In this document: piece after piece, positions 11,427 to 23,345 of the stretch | Layout: each line of letters opens with the position of its first letter | Numbering within the stretch: the first letter of the stretch is position 1 | Assembly (NCBI RefSeq): GCF_023898315.1 | Contig: NC_064619.1 | Location: 344,305,150-344,369,149 of the forward strand | Reading direction: 5' to 3' | DNA: 64,000 nucleotides | Source: Schistocerca nitens | Lineage: Eukaryota > Arthropoda > Insecta > Orthoptera > Acrididae | Program-made: the position numbers and the translations under genes | The notes under the pieces: generated by a model | The model's database searches: none | What the model was told of the DNA's origin: nothing | The model's input: the letters and a program-made list of their open reading frames with translations, nothing else

Positions 11427-11689
11427 TTTCTTTGTTAACCTCGATCACACTACGCGGAGGGAATTAAATTTTTGAGAAGCGTCATTTCAGTGACTGCCAA
11501 CTGTTAATTAAGAAGGGGGCGTTGGTTGAGGGCGGAGGGAGACGGTTAACAACGCGTTGCAGCTTCACTTGGATCAATGGAGGCGCATATATTTATTCCT
11601 TTGCTGCAAACTGATATTCATATGATATTAAGTCGAATGTAGGCAAATAGTTTTACATTAAGTTTAGTAAGCGTTGTTGTGGTCTTTAT
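11427..11689. other. Unassigned sequence
   Basis: No recognisable content. Short. Confidence 0.5.
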
Positions 11690-12009
11690 TCCAGTCAACA
11701 CATCATGTAGTTCTTCTTCACTTTTACTGAGGATAGCAATGTCATCAGCGAATTTTATCATTGATAATCTGCCACCCTGAGTTTTGATACCACTCTTGAA
11801 CCTTTTTTTAATTTACATCGTTGCTTCTTAGATCTTCAGATTGAACAGCAGGGGCGAAAGACTACATCCCTGTCCTATACCCTTTTTAATCCGAGTATTT
11901 CGTTCTTGGTCTTCCAGTTTTATTGTTCCCTCTTGGTTCTTGCCCATATTGTAGTGTCTTTCCCTATAGCTTATCCCTGTTTATCTCAGGATTTCGAACA
12001 TATTGCCCA

Positions 12010-12210
12010 AACCGGCCGTTGTGGCGGAGCGGTTCTAGGCGCTTCAGTCCGTAACCACGTGGCTGCTACGGTCGCAGGTTCGATTCCTGCCTCGGGCATG
12101 GATGTGTGTGCTGTCCTTAGGTTATTTATTTTTAAGTAGTTCTAAGTCTAGGGGACTGATGACCTCAGATGTTAAGTCCCATAGTGCTTAGAGCCATTAT
12201 TATTATTATC
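12010..12210 (+). mobile_element. tRNA-derived SINE (head type A), nested in LINE
   Basis: A tRNA-like head (GTGGCGGAGCGGTTCTAGGC, B box GGTTCGATTCC) leads into the body with GTCCTTAGGTTA and ends with AGTGCTTAGAGCCATT and a short (ATT)n tail. A 7-bp direct repeat TTGCCCA at 12003-12009 and 12211-12217 may be the target duplication. It is inserted in the older LINE remnant. Confidence 0.85.
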
Positions 12211-12484
12211 TTGCCCATTTCAAATTGTCGAACGCTTTTTCCAGTTCTAAGAATGTATCTTGATTTTTCTTCATTCTTGTTTCCATTATCAAGCGCAACG
12301 TCAGAGCTTCTTCTGTGGTGCCTTTATCTTTCCTAAAGTCAAAGTGATCGTCATCTAATAGGTCCTCAGTTTTCTTTTCCATTCTTCAGTTTTATTATTC
12401 TTATCAGCATCTTGGATGCAAGAGCTGTTAACCTAGTTGTCCGACAGTTCTCTCACTTGTCGGCTCTTGCTGTCTTCGGATGTG

Positions 12485-12724
12485 TCCGCCACCGGTAGCT
12501 GAGTGGTCAGCGCGATTGAATGTCAATCCTAAGGGCCCGGGTTCGATTCCCGGCTGCGTCGGAGATGTTCTCCACTCAAGGACTGGGTGTTGTCTTGTCC
12601 TAATCATCATCATTTCATCCCCATCAACGCGAAAGTCACCGAAGTGGCGTCAAATCGAAAGATTTGCACCCGGTGAACGGTCTACCCGACGGGAGGCTCT
12701 AGTCACACGACATTTACATTTACA
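12485..12724 (+). mobile_element. tRNA-derived SINE of a different family, nested in LINE
   Basis: The head CACCGGTAGCTGAGTGGTCA and the B box GGGTTCGATTCCCGG form a Pol III promoter. The body (GGACTGGGTGTTGTCTTGTC, then an ATCATCATC-containing segment) is unlike the common SINE body, and the tail is (CATTTA)n. Flanking direct repeats TCTTCGGATGTG at 12473-12484 and 12725-12736 are a 12-bp target duplication, dating it after the surrounding LINE. Confidence 0.85.
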
Positions 12725-13900
12725 TCTTCGGATGTGATTAGTTAACGTTTTCCCAAACGTCTGATGGTATATCATCGGTCACATGCTTTTTACAAACGAA
12801 CGTGAGTATTCGTTTTTAGAAATTCCGATGGAGTGTTATCTAGCCCTACTACATTATTTGGTATCACCTAGTTCACCCCTCTCGACTCCTGGTTTTCCTT
12901 CTGTCGCGTCATCAGACGAGTCCCTCTCCTCATAGAGGCGTTCAATGTACACGTTGCACCCATCCGCTCTCTCCTCTGCATTTAACAGTGGAATTTGCAT
13001 TGCGCTCTTAATTTACTGCCCTTGTATTTTAATTTCGCCCAAGGTTGTTTTGAGTTCTATGTATGCTGAATCAGTCCTTCTGACATTCATATCTTTTTCG
13101 ATTTCTTTGCGTTTTTCATAGATCCACTTCGCCTTAGCTTCCCTGCACTTACTATTTGTTTCATTCCTAAGTGAGCTGTATTTCTGTATTCCTGAATTTC
13201 CCTGAATGTTTTTGTGCTTCCTTCGTTCGTCGATCAACAGAAGTATTTCTTCCATTATGCACGCTTTAATCTCATTGTGCCTATGTCATTATTTTCAGCT
13301 TTTGTGGTTGCCCATTTTAGAGATGTCCTTCATCTTCAACTGAACTGCCTACTGAACTATTCCTCATTGCAGTATCTATAGCCTCAGAGAACTTCAAGCG
13401 TATCTCTTCATTCCTTAGTACTTCCGTATCGGAATTCTTTGTGAAGTGATTTTTCCCGACTAGTCTCTTATCAACTACTCTTCGTCATAAATAAATTTTG
13501 ATCTGAGTCTATATCAGCTCCTGAGTACGCCTTACAATTCAATATGTGGTTTCGGAATCTCTGCCTGGCCATGATGTGATGTTGGTATCTTCCCATATCT
13601 CCCAGTCTTTTCCAAACATTCCTCCTCCTCTTGTGATTCTTGAACCGAGTATTCGCTATTACTAGCTGAAATTTATTGCAGGACTCAAGTAGTCTTTCTA
13701 ATAACTCACTCATTCGAGCCTACTACCAAGCTCAATACTCCCGAAACCATTTCTTCTACTTCTTTCCCTACATCAAGAGTTCAGTCGCCCATGACTGTTA
13801 GATTTTTATCTCCATTTACTTTCTGAATGAACCGTTTAATATGATCATATACTTCCTCTGTCTCTTAACCTTCTGCTTGCAACGTCGGGAAGTGTGGCAA

Positions 13901-16900
13901 ACTGTGGCTTTGCTGACGATTCTGGTGACAACATGAGAGAGGGAAGAGAGAGAGGCTACAATGGAGAATAGCGACGCACCAGAAGAGAGTTTTGAGTTGT
14001 CACTATAGGATAGAATACTTAGTATGGGGGAAAAAAGTGGTGAAGGTGGTTATGCAAAAATCTGTGTAATTTCCGGAAACAGGCAAGGTTTCGATAGAAG
14101 AGACGTTGTGAACGACTTGTTGGAGGAGGGTGCTGATAATAGCAAGGAAAGGAAAGTATTGAGTTAACCAATAATTATTCTGCAGGTGTGTGATGAAGAG
14201 GTACAGTGTTTAGCAGATACAGGTAGTGATTTATGTGCTGTGAGTAAAGGTTGGTTAGACTCATTGCAAAAAGAGAATGATCTTTTAATTATGCCAGTAA
14301 TGGGGGTACAGATTATTGTAGCTACTGGAAAAGTGAAAAAACCTGTTAGACATGAAGTTCTGTTGCCAGTGAAAATAAATGGGGTGGAAGTATTCCATAA
14401 CTTCCTTATAATTCCTGATCTGTGTATAAAAATGTTGATTGGTGTAGATTTCTTTAACCATTATAAAGGGAGATTAAATTTTAAAGAAAGTGTAATAATT
14501 ATTTATATAAATTGGAAAGATGTGGTTGTGCCATTTTTTCGAAAAGACTATGTGATCGATGAAGAAGTAGCTAGCATACCAGTTAGGTATTGTAAAAGGA
14601 CAGAGGATTTGGGGGACTGCAATGAATATGGAGATGCTGTGGGGGTGGACCCTGAGGAGTTGTGGGTGGTACAAGAAAAAATAAAGCAAAAAGTGAAAGA
14701 GGTGCCAGATTTAGAGGATGGTCAAAGGGACCGGTTAAGAGTAGTGTTACTAGATCATAAAAATGTTTTTTCTGATAAACCTGGCTTAGTCAAGGGGTAT
14801 GAATGCTACTTAAATGTAAAAGATGACACTCCTTTTTTCAAAAAACCTATACCTATCGCTGAAAGACGCAGGGAAGCTGTTAGGGACCTTACACAGAATA
14901 TGATTAAATTGGGGATTGTTGAAAAGGCTGTGAGTATATATAATAATCCAGTCATCGTGGTTACGAAGAAGGATGGATCTGTAAGGCTAGTGCTAGATGC
15001 TAGAGCTTTGAATAAAGTTGTGTTACCAGAAAGTGACTGGCCAGACAATATTGATGAGTTACTGCAAAAATTTGAGGGATCTAATTATTTTACATCTATG
15101 GACGTGACCTCTGGTTACTGGAATCTGCCGCTGGCCTGGGAATCCAGAAAATATACTGCTTTTTTGTTTGAAGGCAGATGTTATCAATATAAGGTGGTAC
15201 CCTTTGGTTTAAATATAAGTGTGTGTGCTTTTGTTAGAGCCATGTCACAAGTGTTGGGGGATGAACTACTTAAGAAAATAAGTCTATGTAAGTGATATAT
15301 TAATTTCAACTGCCACATGGGAACAACATTGTGTTTTGTTAAATAAAGTTTTGGATGCTATTGAAAAAGGGGGATTGAAATTGAAATCGGAAAAAAACTG
15401 ATTTTGCTGAGAAAGAATTAAAATTTTTAGGTCACATCATTAGTGGGAAACGAATAATGCCGGATCCAGAAAAATTGAAGGCTATTATGGAATACAAAGC
15501 TCCGAATAGTAGAAAGAGTTTGAAAGGGACGTTTGGATTATTTGGATTTTACAGGCGTTTTGTACCAGGGCAATTGTTTAACGCAACCTGTTTAAGAAAT
15601 TTGTTGAGAAAAGATGTACCATACAAATGGACCAATGAATGTCAAATTGCATGTGAGGAACTAAAGAAAGCCTTATGTGAAAGCCAAATACTTTATCATC
15701 CTGATTTTTCCAAACCTTTTTGCTTAATGGCAGATGCGTGTGGATAAGGGATTGCAGTAGAGCTGTTTCAAGTGTGTGAAGAAGGAGATAACGAGGTTCA
15801 TAAAACCATAGCATTTGCGAGCAGATCATTGCAACAGTCTGAGAAAAATTATTGCATTTCAGAACAAGAGGCATTAGCGATTATCTCTGGATTAGAAAAA
15901 TTTAAACAATACCTGTTGGGACATAAAGTATTTGTATACAGTGACCGTAGGGCGTTGACATATCTGCAGACGTGTAAATTAAAACACCCCAGGCTAACTA
16001 GGTGGTCTCTATACTTGCAACAATACGATCTGGAAATTAAGTACATAAAAGGATCCAGATTATCCTAAAGTTGCTGAATATTATAAGATGCATCAACGGG
16101 TTTTCTTCCGTCGGAGAAAAATACTGATAGTCAATGGAACGTTTGTTTTCCTGATCAACATGTGAATTTATTAATTGACTATATTCATAAGAAGTTTGGG
16201 CATTGTGGGGACAGAAAATGTGTAACTAAACTCAGTGAAACTGTAATTTGTAATAATATGTGGAGACGAGTAAAAACGGGGGTTGCAATGTGTGACAGAT
16301 GTCAAAAAGTGAGAGCTAATGACAAAATAGTTCAGGGAGACATGTATAGTGTTGAGCCACAGAATAAATTAGACCTGTTAGCCTGTGATTTGTTCGGTCC
16401 TTTTTATGTGTTTCGAGGGGGTTGTGAATACGTTTTTGTGTTGGTGGAAGGGTTCACAAAATTTGTGAAACTATACCCAATTAAGAAGGATAATGGGAAA
16501 GTGCTACTAAATTGTTTGCAGAAAGAGTATTTTTTGGTGGTAAGACTTCCAAAAGCTATCTTGTCAGACAATGGTCCGCAGTTTGTCTCCAACAAATTTA
16601 AGGAATGTTTAGAAAGCAGCAACATTGAGCACATAAAGATTTCAGCGTATTTTCCATAAGGAAACATGTGCGAAAGAATTATGAAGGAGTTGAAAAGGTT
16701 ATGTCGTACTTATTGTCATAGAAAACATACGGCATGGGCACAGTATACAAAATATTTTGAGAATGTCATCAATAATATAAAGCATGAGGCTACAGGGTTT
16801 GCTCCATGTGAATTGATGTGGGGGGTAAGACCAAACAATTTGCTGTTTGACTTGGTAGAGTTTCCAATTATTGTAGACGTGGCACTGAGTGTACAAGAAA

Positions 16901-17121
16901 AAATTGCTAGGGAAAACATTAAGAAAAGAGCATTGGAACATAAAAAACGCCATGATGCTAAGGCTCCACCGAAAAGTTTCCAAATTGGAGAATTGGTAAT
17001 AGTTAAAACAAGGGAGAAATCAAAAAAGGTTACAGAAGAAACTAAAAAGTTCACTGATGAATATATGGGTCCATTTAGAATTACTGAAAAACCACACCCA
17101 AATGCATATAGATTAGTGTAG
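13901..17121 (+). pseudogene. pol: Ty3/gypsy-type pol gene, broken
   Basis: Domains follow the gypsy order protease, reverse transcriptase, RNase H, integrase. The aspartic protease motif LADTGSDLCAVS lies at about 14208-14243. Reverse transcriptase blocks run from 14930 to 15290. RNase H remains lie near 15700-16050. The integrase zinc finger (HKKFGHCG, CDRC) is near 16190-16305, and the catalytic core includes LACDLFGPF and LSDNGPQF. Breaks: a frameshift at about 15290; the usual YVDD polymerase motif reads YVSD in the downstream frame, losing a catalytic aspartate; stops near 15404, 15745, 16067 and 16659. Gag and the 5' LTR are missing; the 5' end abuts a LINE. No envelope-like frame follows. 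This is an old, inactive insertion. Confidence 0.9.
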
Positions 17122-18486
17122 TGGAAGTCGGGGAAACCATAGGGTTTAAGAAATATTATTGTTTTAAAAAGATACATTAGTCCTGAAGTAGATGTGAGTT
17201 AAGCTTGGAGGCCTCAGAGGGCATTGCAACCTATGCAATGCTAGGTGTTTGACGAACGCCAGGTGCTCAAGTTACTTGAAGTGCTATTTCATTTTATTTT
17301 CGTATTGCCAGTCTTCCTCTTCTAATCATTCTGAGGTGAATCTATCTTCTGTAATATTCTTCTCTATCAGGGAGGGTGTGTTTGTAGGTGTAAGATGGAG
17401 TCATGGGATTAAGATGAAGTAAGTTTTGAGGTGAGAGAGATGGGGGTCAGTTTTTGATTGAAGGCTGAGTGACATGTACAAATATGAGAGTAACTGGACA
17501 TGACAAGGACAGTTAGTAAAGGAGATTTAGGTGAAGAATATTTTTTATGAGTGGAGTATGATTGAATGTGGAGAATATATGTATATTTTGTAAATACAAT
17601 TCTTGATTTCTGTTACGTAGTGGAGAAACTATGAGGAAGAAGTGATGAAAAGAGACACTACATAAAAAGTGGTAACTATGTACTATAAAAATGTTCGTAA
17701 ATAACTGCTTTATAGAAAATGTGTTTTACCAATAAATATTTTCAAGTTGAGTGAAAATTAAACAGAAAAAATTAATATAAACTTTGCTTACAATAGCAAC
17801 TAGTTCTTTTAAATTCATAAAGTTTTTGAAAAAGAAGAAAAATTTTATAAAAGATTTTCGAATAGATTTGATCTTGCTGAATTGAGTAAGCGATACTCTG
17901 TTAATTTACTTTCATTTGAATTCAAGTTAAACTAAATAGTAAAAAATGTAAATAATCTCCTATGCTATAAATAATTGTATATTAGGATGTATATAAAGGA
18001 AGTAGGCTCAGACGGAAGTATGGTTTCAGGGACAGCAATGCATGTAAACCATGGAGGGACCAATAAGTGGAGAACGGAGGTGTTTTATGGACGCTACACT
18101 GCAAGGTGCCATAATCAAGACCCACGGAAAAATGTGTGATAAGAGGAGATAGTTATGGGCAGTTTTTCTAAGGTAGGACAAAATTCTATTATTAAATAGT
18201 AGGACACCAATTACAGTGCCTGAAAAAGAGACATTCAAAAAGTAAATGTAAGAAAACAATTAAAAAGTTAGGAGTGTTTTTGAGATATTTGCAAAAAAAT
18301 GTTTTCAAGTGAGAGAGGTTATTATAAAAGAAATTAAAGATTTTAGACTAGGTAAGTAAGAGATTTGTGGTTTAAGTTTACAAGAACGAGAATATTTTTG
18401 TGAAATGTTTTGTAATGTTAAGTCAGGATCGATATCAGTATAATTTTAAAATTTTTTGGATTCAAATTTTATAATCATAGGGGGTG
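17122..18486 (+). other. Non-coding 3' internal region of the gypsy element (probable)
   Basis: This lies between the end of integrase and the probable 3' LTR. It is AT-rich with no open frame of interest and no membrane-protein-like frame. The extent is inferred from the candidate polypurine stretch ATAGGGGG at its end. Confidence 0.45.
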
Positions 18487-19640
18487 TGAGGCGTAGCACC
18501 GTATAACGATCCTGCCTTGGAGGTGGTTAAGTGGGAGATGTGTCTCAGAGCTGGATAGTGACAGATGGTGACGCGAGACTGGACATGCACATAGTTTATG
18601 TATCAGCCGATAGAGGACAATAGTGGATAGGGGGACTGAATTTTAGTTTCGATTGTGCCCACTATAGTGCACTAAAGTAATAGAATGTTTTTCATAAACT
18701 GTTATATTATTTTCATAAAATGTTATTATGTCTTTTGTGTATGTTAAATGTTATAAATGTGTTTTAGCAGTATGAATGATGCGTGAGTGTGGTTTAAGAT
18801 TAATATGAAGATAAATATTTAAAGAGTTATGTAGTTGGATTTAGTTTGGGAACATTTCGAAGAAGTACAGATATGGATAAAGGGGATTTTTTTGGAATAG
18901 ATTTGTAAAGTAAGTTTATGATAAAGGGAAAGTTAATTCAGGTATAAATAACAATAGTAAATAACTTCATGCATAAACAAAACTTCAGCATATTAGATAA
19001 TTACGTCGGTAAAAAGTGCAGTCGTGAGGTTTGCTATTTTGCGATTGGTTATTGATGAAAAGCGCGGATTGACGCGGGAGAATGTTGTTTTGCTATTGGC
19101 TGTTGAGTAAACTGACCAATGGTAAAGCAATATTCTTCGCGCGCCTTTCTCTGCTGGTAGAGAAGACTTAGGAGAGTCAAAGCCTAGCCATGAAAGAGAT
19201 CGGACGCGTGCAGTAGTAGTTGCGATGGAAATGATAAGTTGCCGGATCTAGCAGTGTTTCATACATCAAAAGTGTTGGAATGTGACGGCATAATTATTCC
19301 GATGTGTGTGTAGAAATTTCGGAATTTTTAGGTGAATTTTGTGACGAGATAAGACATATATTCCGCGTGGCGTATCGAGCAGGTCGGTGGCTAAAAACTG
19401 TGACTGCATTTGTTACCGACATACTTAATATTTGGTGAGCATTATTGATCTAAAACAATCAGTATTTTTGTAGCTATAACGTTTTCGGGAAATGCAACAC
19501 CATAAACTTGCTAACGTGAGTGAAAGGTATTGTGAGTGACTGTGTTAAAACTACCATGGGCTTGGCAGTGATACTTGTTCACTTAAGTTTCAGAATATAT
19601 TAATTGAGGACAAAATTTCCAACCTTTCATTTCGTGTTTC
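18487..19640 (+). repeat. Probable 3' LTR of the gypsy element
   Basis: The start is placed at TGTGAGGCGTAGCACC directly after a purine run (ATAGGGGG, a candidate polypurine tract). Three CCAAT-type boxes lie at 19044-19048 (inverted), 19095-19099 (inverted) and 19116-19120 in a GC-richer stretch with GCGCGCC, which fits a promoter. No second LTR copy exists upstream to confirm the ends, because the element is truncated at 5'. The right end is only approximate. Confidence 0.35.
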
Positions 19641-20340
19641 CCCCTAAACGTAGATTAGTGGTATTAATTGCAGCCTGGTTCACGTCGAAGTACAGTAGGT
19701 TTCACTCGGTTTTCCTACTGATGATCTGCTGAGACAATGTTCACAGGTAGGTGCAAGTACGTCGTAAAGGGACGGAAAGAACGGCACCGCCGCAAACAGC
19801 CCTATCACTCAACTGGTCACAGTTACTAACTCTCTGCCCTATGTTCCCATCCATAACGAATCCTACTCCCGTTATACCGTTTTCTGCTGCTGTTGATATT
19901 ACGGGAGATGGGCGAAATGGCGGTCACTTAAGGAGGAGTCAAAATCATAATATCAAGAAATTGGGTAATTATTTATTAAATGGTATCTTTTTATTCTTTG
20001 AAATATATAAACTTAGGAACACTGTCGTTCTGCACTATTATATATTAGCTCTGGTGTACAAAGTGAATCAAATGAAAATAATGCTTCGACCGACAACACC
20101 GACAGCATGGGGTAGTAACAGTTAGAGAAATCTTTAGGAATTAAGTTTAAGGAAAAATAGTACATGGTTTCGAACATGAAAAAACACAAATATAACATTA
20201 CAATGAAGGAAACCATGTCTTAAACCACGACGAATGCATGCAGAATCATAGTTAAACTCCATATTATCGGTTGTAAGGAATACGAGTTTCACAAAAATGA
20301 TAGCATGGCGAAATATGAATAAGTGAATGTTCCCTACTTA
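19641..20340. other. Anonymous DNA with a small RTE-like scrap
   Basis: A block at about 19790-19920 (ACTCCCGTTATACCGTTTTC, TGCTGTTGATATTA) recurs in diverged form at 8500-8560 and is likely a fragment of the older RTE-like LINE. The rest is unassigned. Confidence 0.4.
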
Positions 20341-20344
20341 GTTT

Positions 20345-21340
20345 GCAATTGTGTTTATATAAAAATGACAGTTCTAGTAGTCAGGTTCATCCCATGCTGA
20401 ACAATATGAGGGTGCTCATTGTCCACAGATTGTACACCTGTATCATATTTCGCCGTCCTTTCTACAGTCTGCACAAACTACACACTTTTTCCTGCTAATT
20501 TCAGTGTCGTCGTCAGATCATCGCACAGGCTTCAATGTCACTCCCCGATGTAGTACCATCAAATGTAGCAGCTAGAATCCTCTCAGTACCTACAATTTTC
20601 TTCTGAAGGACTAGATTCCTCTTCTGCAAAGCCGATTTCTCTTTGTTTACCTTTCACACCTTCTTTGCCCTTTTTCCTTCAATAATTTTCTTCATGGGGG
20701 ACTCAGTTGAGATTCGTAAAGGCTGCCGTTTGTATCCTTCTCTATTCTTCAAGGCGTTGTTAGTGGTAATATTTCTGCAAATAGCTTTCTTTTGTTGGAA
20801 GATACTGCATCCTGAGTTTCATTTGAGTTACTGGATGTTTCCACGAGAGATGCATAGAGTATGAACACTTCTTCCTTATTTGAAGCCTCGAATCCGGTTC
20901 ACGCTGAGTGATTCTTCCTTACAGAAATGGCGGGGTCCCTCTCCGGAAAACTCTCTAACCAAACTCTACCAGACACGCATCAAAGCGGGTTGAAATTGTT
21001 AACTGTTTTGTTTATTTGTGTAAATTCATATCCAGCTCTTCTAACATCCAGTGGACGGATGCCATAAAGTATGTCTCTCAACTTTTTGACATGTCCTTCT
21101 GTTTCTTTCCCCTGAACAATGAACACCGATTTGCGAGCCATTCTTGGGGGCCTTCTCTATTTCCTTCTTTATTCTCTCCTGGAGGGTGCTTAAAGGAATT
21201 CGTTTTTGTTTTGCCACTGACCATGTAGCAAGCTTTAATAGCATCTTGTGGCTGCTATTTTGTCCATGTGGCCATTCTCGAAATTCTTTTACCATTTGTC
21301 ACCATCTAAATGAGAGTAAAATTAAGATCATCATTACGTG
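20345..21340 (-). pseudogene. Internally deleted pogo/Tigger-like transposase remnant
   Basis: On the minus strand the N-terminal part (21295-21160) resembles a psq/CENP-B helix-turn-helix (VAKQKRIPLSTLQERIKKEI). It is followed, in other frames, by a stretch like the second DNA-binding lobe (GIRPLDVRRAGYEF near 21060, with WLESFPERDP near 20940). At the 3' end, near 20395-20490, lies a Cys-rich PHD-like tail (CVVCADC, YRCTICGQ, CSAWDEPDY) as found at the end of some pogo/Tigger proteins. The DDE catalytic core between these parts is missing, and several stops are present. The family call comes from motif order, not from a search. Confidence 0.5.
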
Positions 21341-21689
21341 AGGGAATGTCGGCCGTGGAGGAAATGCCGGGTGTGTTGTCCACCATAGCCCGCACCTTAA
21401 TGTCATGACACATCTTGCAATTTAGTTGAAACATCGCAGTTCAGATTATACATCAAGCAGTCGCATTGACTTCTAATATGTAAGTAAGCTATAAATCACA
21501 AGTAGACTTACACTTACCTCACTAAAAATCACACAGCTAGAGCTATAAGAAAACTATGAAACTTTTAAGACCTGTCTTTCTTCTAAGCGACACCAACAGT
21601 CAATGACTCTCTGTGCTGTTTAAGTTCCTGCTGCTGTTCCGTTGACGGCAGCACCAACCAGCGCACTTCAGAGAAAATTTTTTGCTGCG

Positions 21690-22270
21690 ATATCAAGTGA
21701 CTGCCGTTGTCTGCATGACTGGGATTTCCCTTATCTCCTCTACTCTATACTCGTCTAACCAGAAATCCTGGTGTTCTCTCCATTTCATTTCACTGAACCA
21801 CACGATGTCTAGAATGAATCTCTGTACTTCTCGTTTCAGGTTTTTAGCTTCCCTACCACGTTCAAACTCCTGACATTCCAAGCCCCGATCGCAGAACGTT
21901 ACCATTTCGTTGGTTATTCAATCTTTTTCTCTTGGTCAACTTCCCGTTTGACAGTACCCTCCCGGAGATCCGATTGGAGGACTAGTCCGCGATCTTTTGA
22001 CAACGGAGACATAGTCGTCATAGTGTTTCAATCACAGGTCGACATATCCTGTGGATACACATTATGTCTCTTCAATGCAGAATTTTCAATTGCTTTCTGC
22101 ACCCTCGTGCCGTTGATCATTGTTGATTCTTCCGCGTTTTATGGGCAGCTTCCACTCCAAAGGCATGATAGTGTCCTGAACCTCTGTCAGCTCCTCTGCC
22201 CTCTTTGACAAGGCCGTTGGTAGAACGGGGTGACTTCTTATCACGTAAGTCTTCGGCCGCCGTTGCTGAA
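21690..22270 (-). pseudogene. 5' end of a degenerate RTE-like LINE
   Basis: The minus-strand frame at 21693-21905 reads NLKREVQRFILDIVWFSEMK, matching NLKREMDRLKLDIVGISEVR at the start of the endonuclease domain of the intact copies at 40348 and 48068. Upstream (21940-22000), a block similar to the 5' part of those ORFs (CCCGGAGATCCGATTGG) is recognisable. Only the 5' part is present and it is not translatable as a whole. Confidence 0.65.
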
Positions 22271-22859
22271 GACTTTTATTCAAAATATAAGCAGTGATGA
22301 GGTTCTATCCCTGGACCCACGACGTTTTGATTACTAGTCACAGACGCTATCCCTTTTCTTTATTTAGGTGGTCGGAAAGTGATTGTACCGGTAGGAAGGG
22401 ACCAGCACAGTGAGCTTCCGGCTGCCTGGAGAGAAGGTCAGTAGGGGTCGGATCCCGAGGCCCGAGACCTGGTACTGTTTCACCCCCTCCCCTTGCACTC
22501 CCCCCCACCCTCCCGTCCTCCTCCCGCCGGCTGTCACCATTCTGGGCCTTCACATGGTACTGGACTGGTTGTTTTCTTTCCTTTCTTAAACTTTACTACA
22601 TGCAACTCAAAAAAGAGTAGAAAAAGAGTGCCTATATAGCACCGTCAGCTTAACACGTACAAAAAACATTAAATGGATCCTTTTCCCTTTCCAGTCGTTG
22701 GATGCAACAATTTTTTTATTAATTTAAAAAGAAAAACCAAGTGCAACAGTGCCATAAAAATGAGATGAACTGTGTAGCAATACACTGGGAAAGGGTCCAT
22801 GACGAGAACACCACAAGGAACGATTAACTCAACCGATACCTTGAAGACGAAGTATAAGG
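22271..22859. other. Anonymous DNA with C-rich stretch
   Basis: A C-rich, nearly G-free strand at about 22483-22530 is low complexity. No gene or repeat was recognised elsewhere. Confidence 0.5.
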
Positions 22860-23345
22860 TTCAGTATATTAGCGAACAAGTCGAGGTATCGCGGTAGGCG
22901 CAAACGCTTCCCATATGCAGTGGTCAAATATCGGTGGAAGGAGAGTAGATCCGTATCGTCCTCTCCATTTACAATGTAATGAACATAGAGGCCTAACAAC
23001 CATGCAGTTGTGTTTGATATTGCCCTCCAGCATCACAGACTGCAGGCTATTCACTGCTCCGCCACAGTCATGTCATCAAATTTTAATAAGGTAATCGGGC
23101 GAAGTTTGTTAGTAGCTGCCTTATCATAACTTTTAGGAATTAACACAATTTTGCCAACTTCAAACTAGTCGGGGACAACCCCTCCTCTCAACAGTTCGTT
23201 CAAAAGCAGTGTAAAAGTAGAACCGGGCAATGGCCAAAAACAGACATAAAACTCCTTAGGCACACCATACAACCCCAGCGACTTATAAGAAGGCGATGTG
23301 AGAATATGGTCATAGGCACTGTCACACTGAAATTGGCAGCTAAAA
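22860..23345 (-). pseudogene. L1/Tx1-like LINE, reverse transcriptase fragment
   Basis: The minus strand reads SLGLYGVPKEFYVCFW, then LLLNELLRGGVVPD, FEVGKIVLIPK and LRPITLLKFDD. These match the finger region of L1/Tx1-type polymerases and the equivalent SPGQDGFPIEFYRAF, IIIPIPK and YRPLTLLNCDY of the element at 26-31 kb. It is a short, diverged fragment with stops. It directly adjoins the right arm of an inverted duplication. Confidence 0.6.

Larger units (their letters stand above)
11690..13900 (-). pseudogene. Degenerate RTE-like LINE interrupted by two SINEs
   Basis: On the minus strand the remnant runs from an endonuclease-like region (13471-13713, open for 80 codons, with NTRFKNHKRR and GADIDSDQNL, matching NTWFKNHERR and GADVDSDHNL of the intact copies at 40-48 kb) to a reverse transcriptase region with an FADDI-type site near 11739. 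A Lys- and Glu-rich segment at 13013-13255 matches the linker of the intact elements (ILLLIDERRKHKN). SINEs at 12010-12210 and 12485-12724 lie inside it. Frames are broken throughout. The 5' end abuts the gypsy element near 13900. Confidence 0.75.

Noticed and set aside
17122..18486. Envelope gene of an infectious gypsy-type element
   Set aside because: No open frame of suitable length, signal peptide or membrane segment is present on the plus strand.
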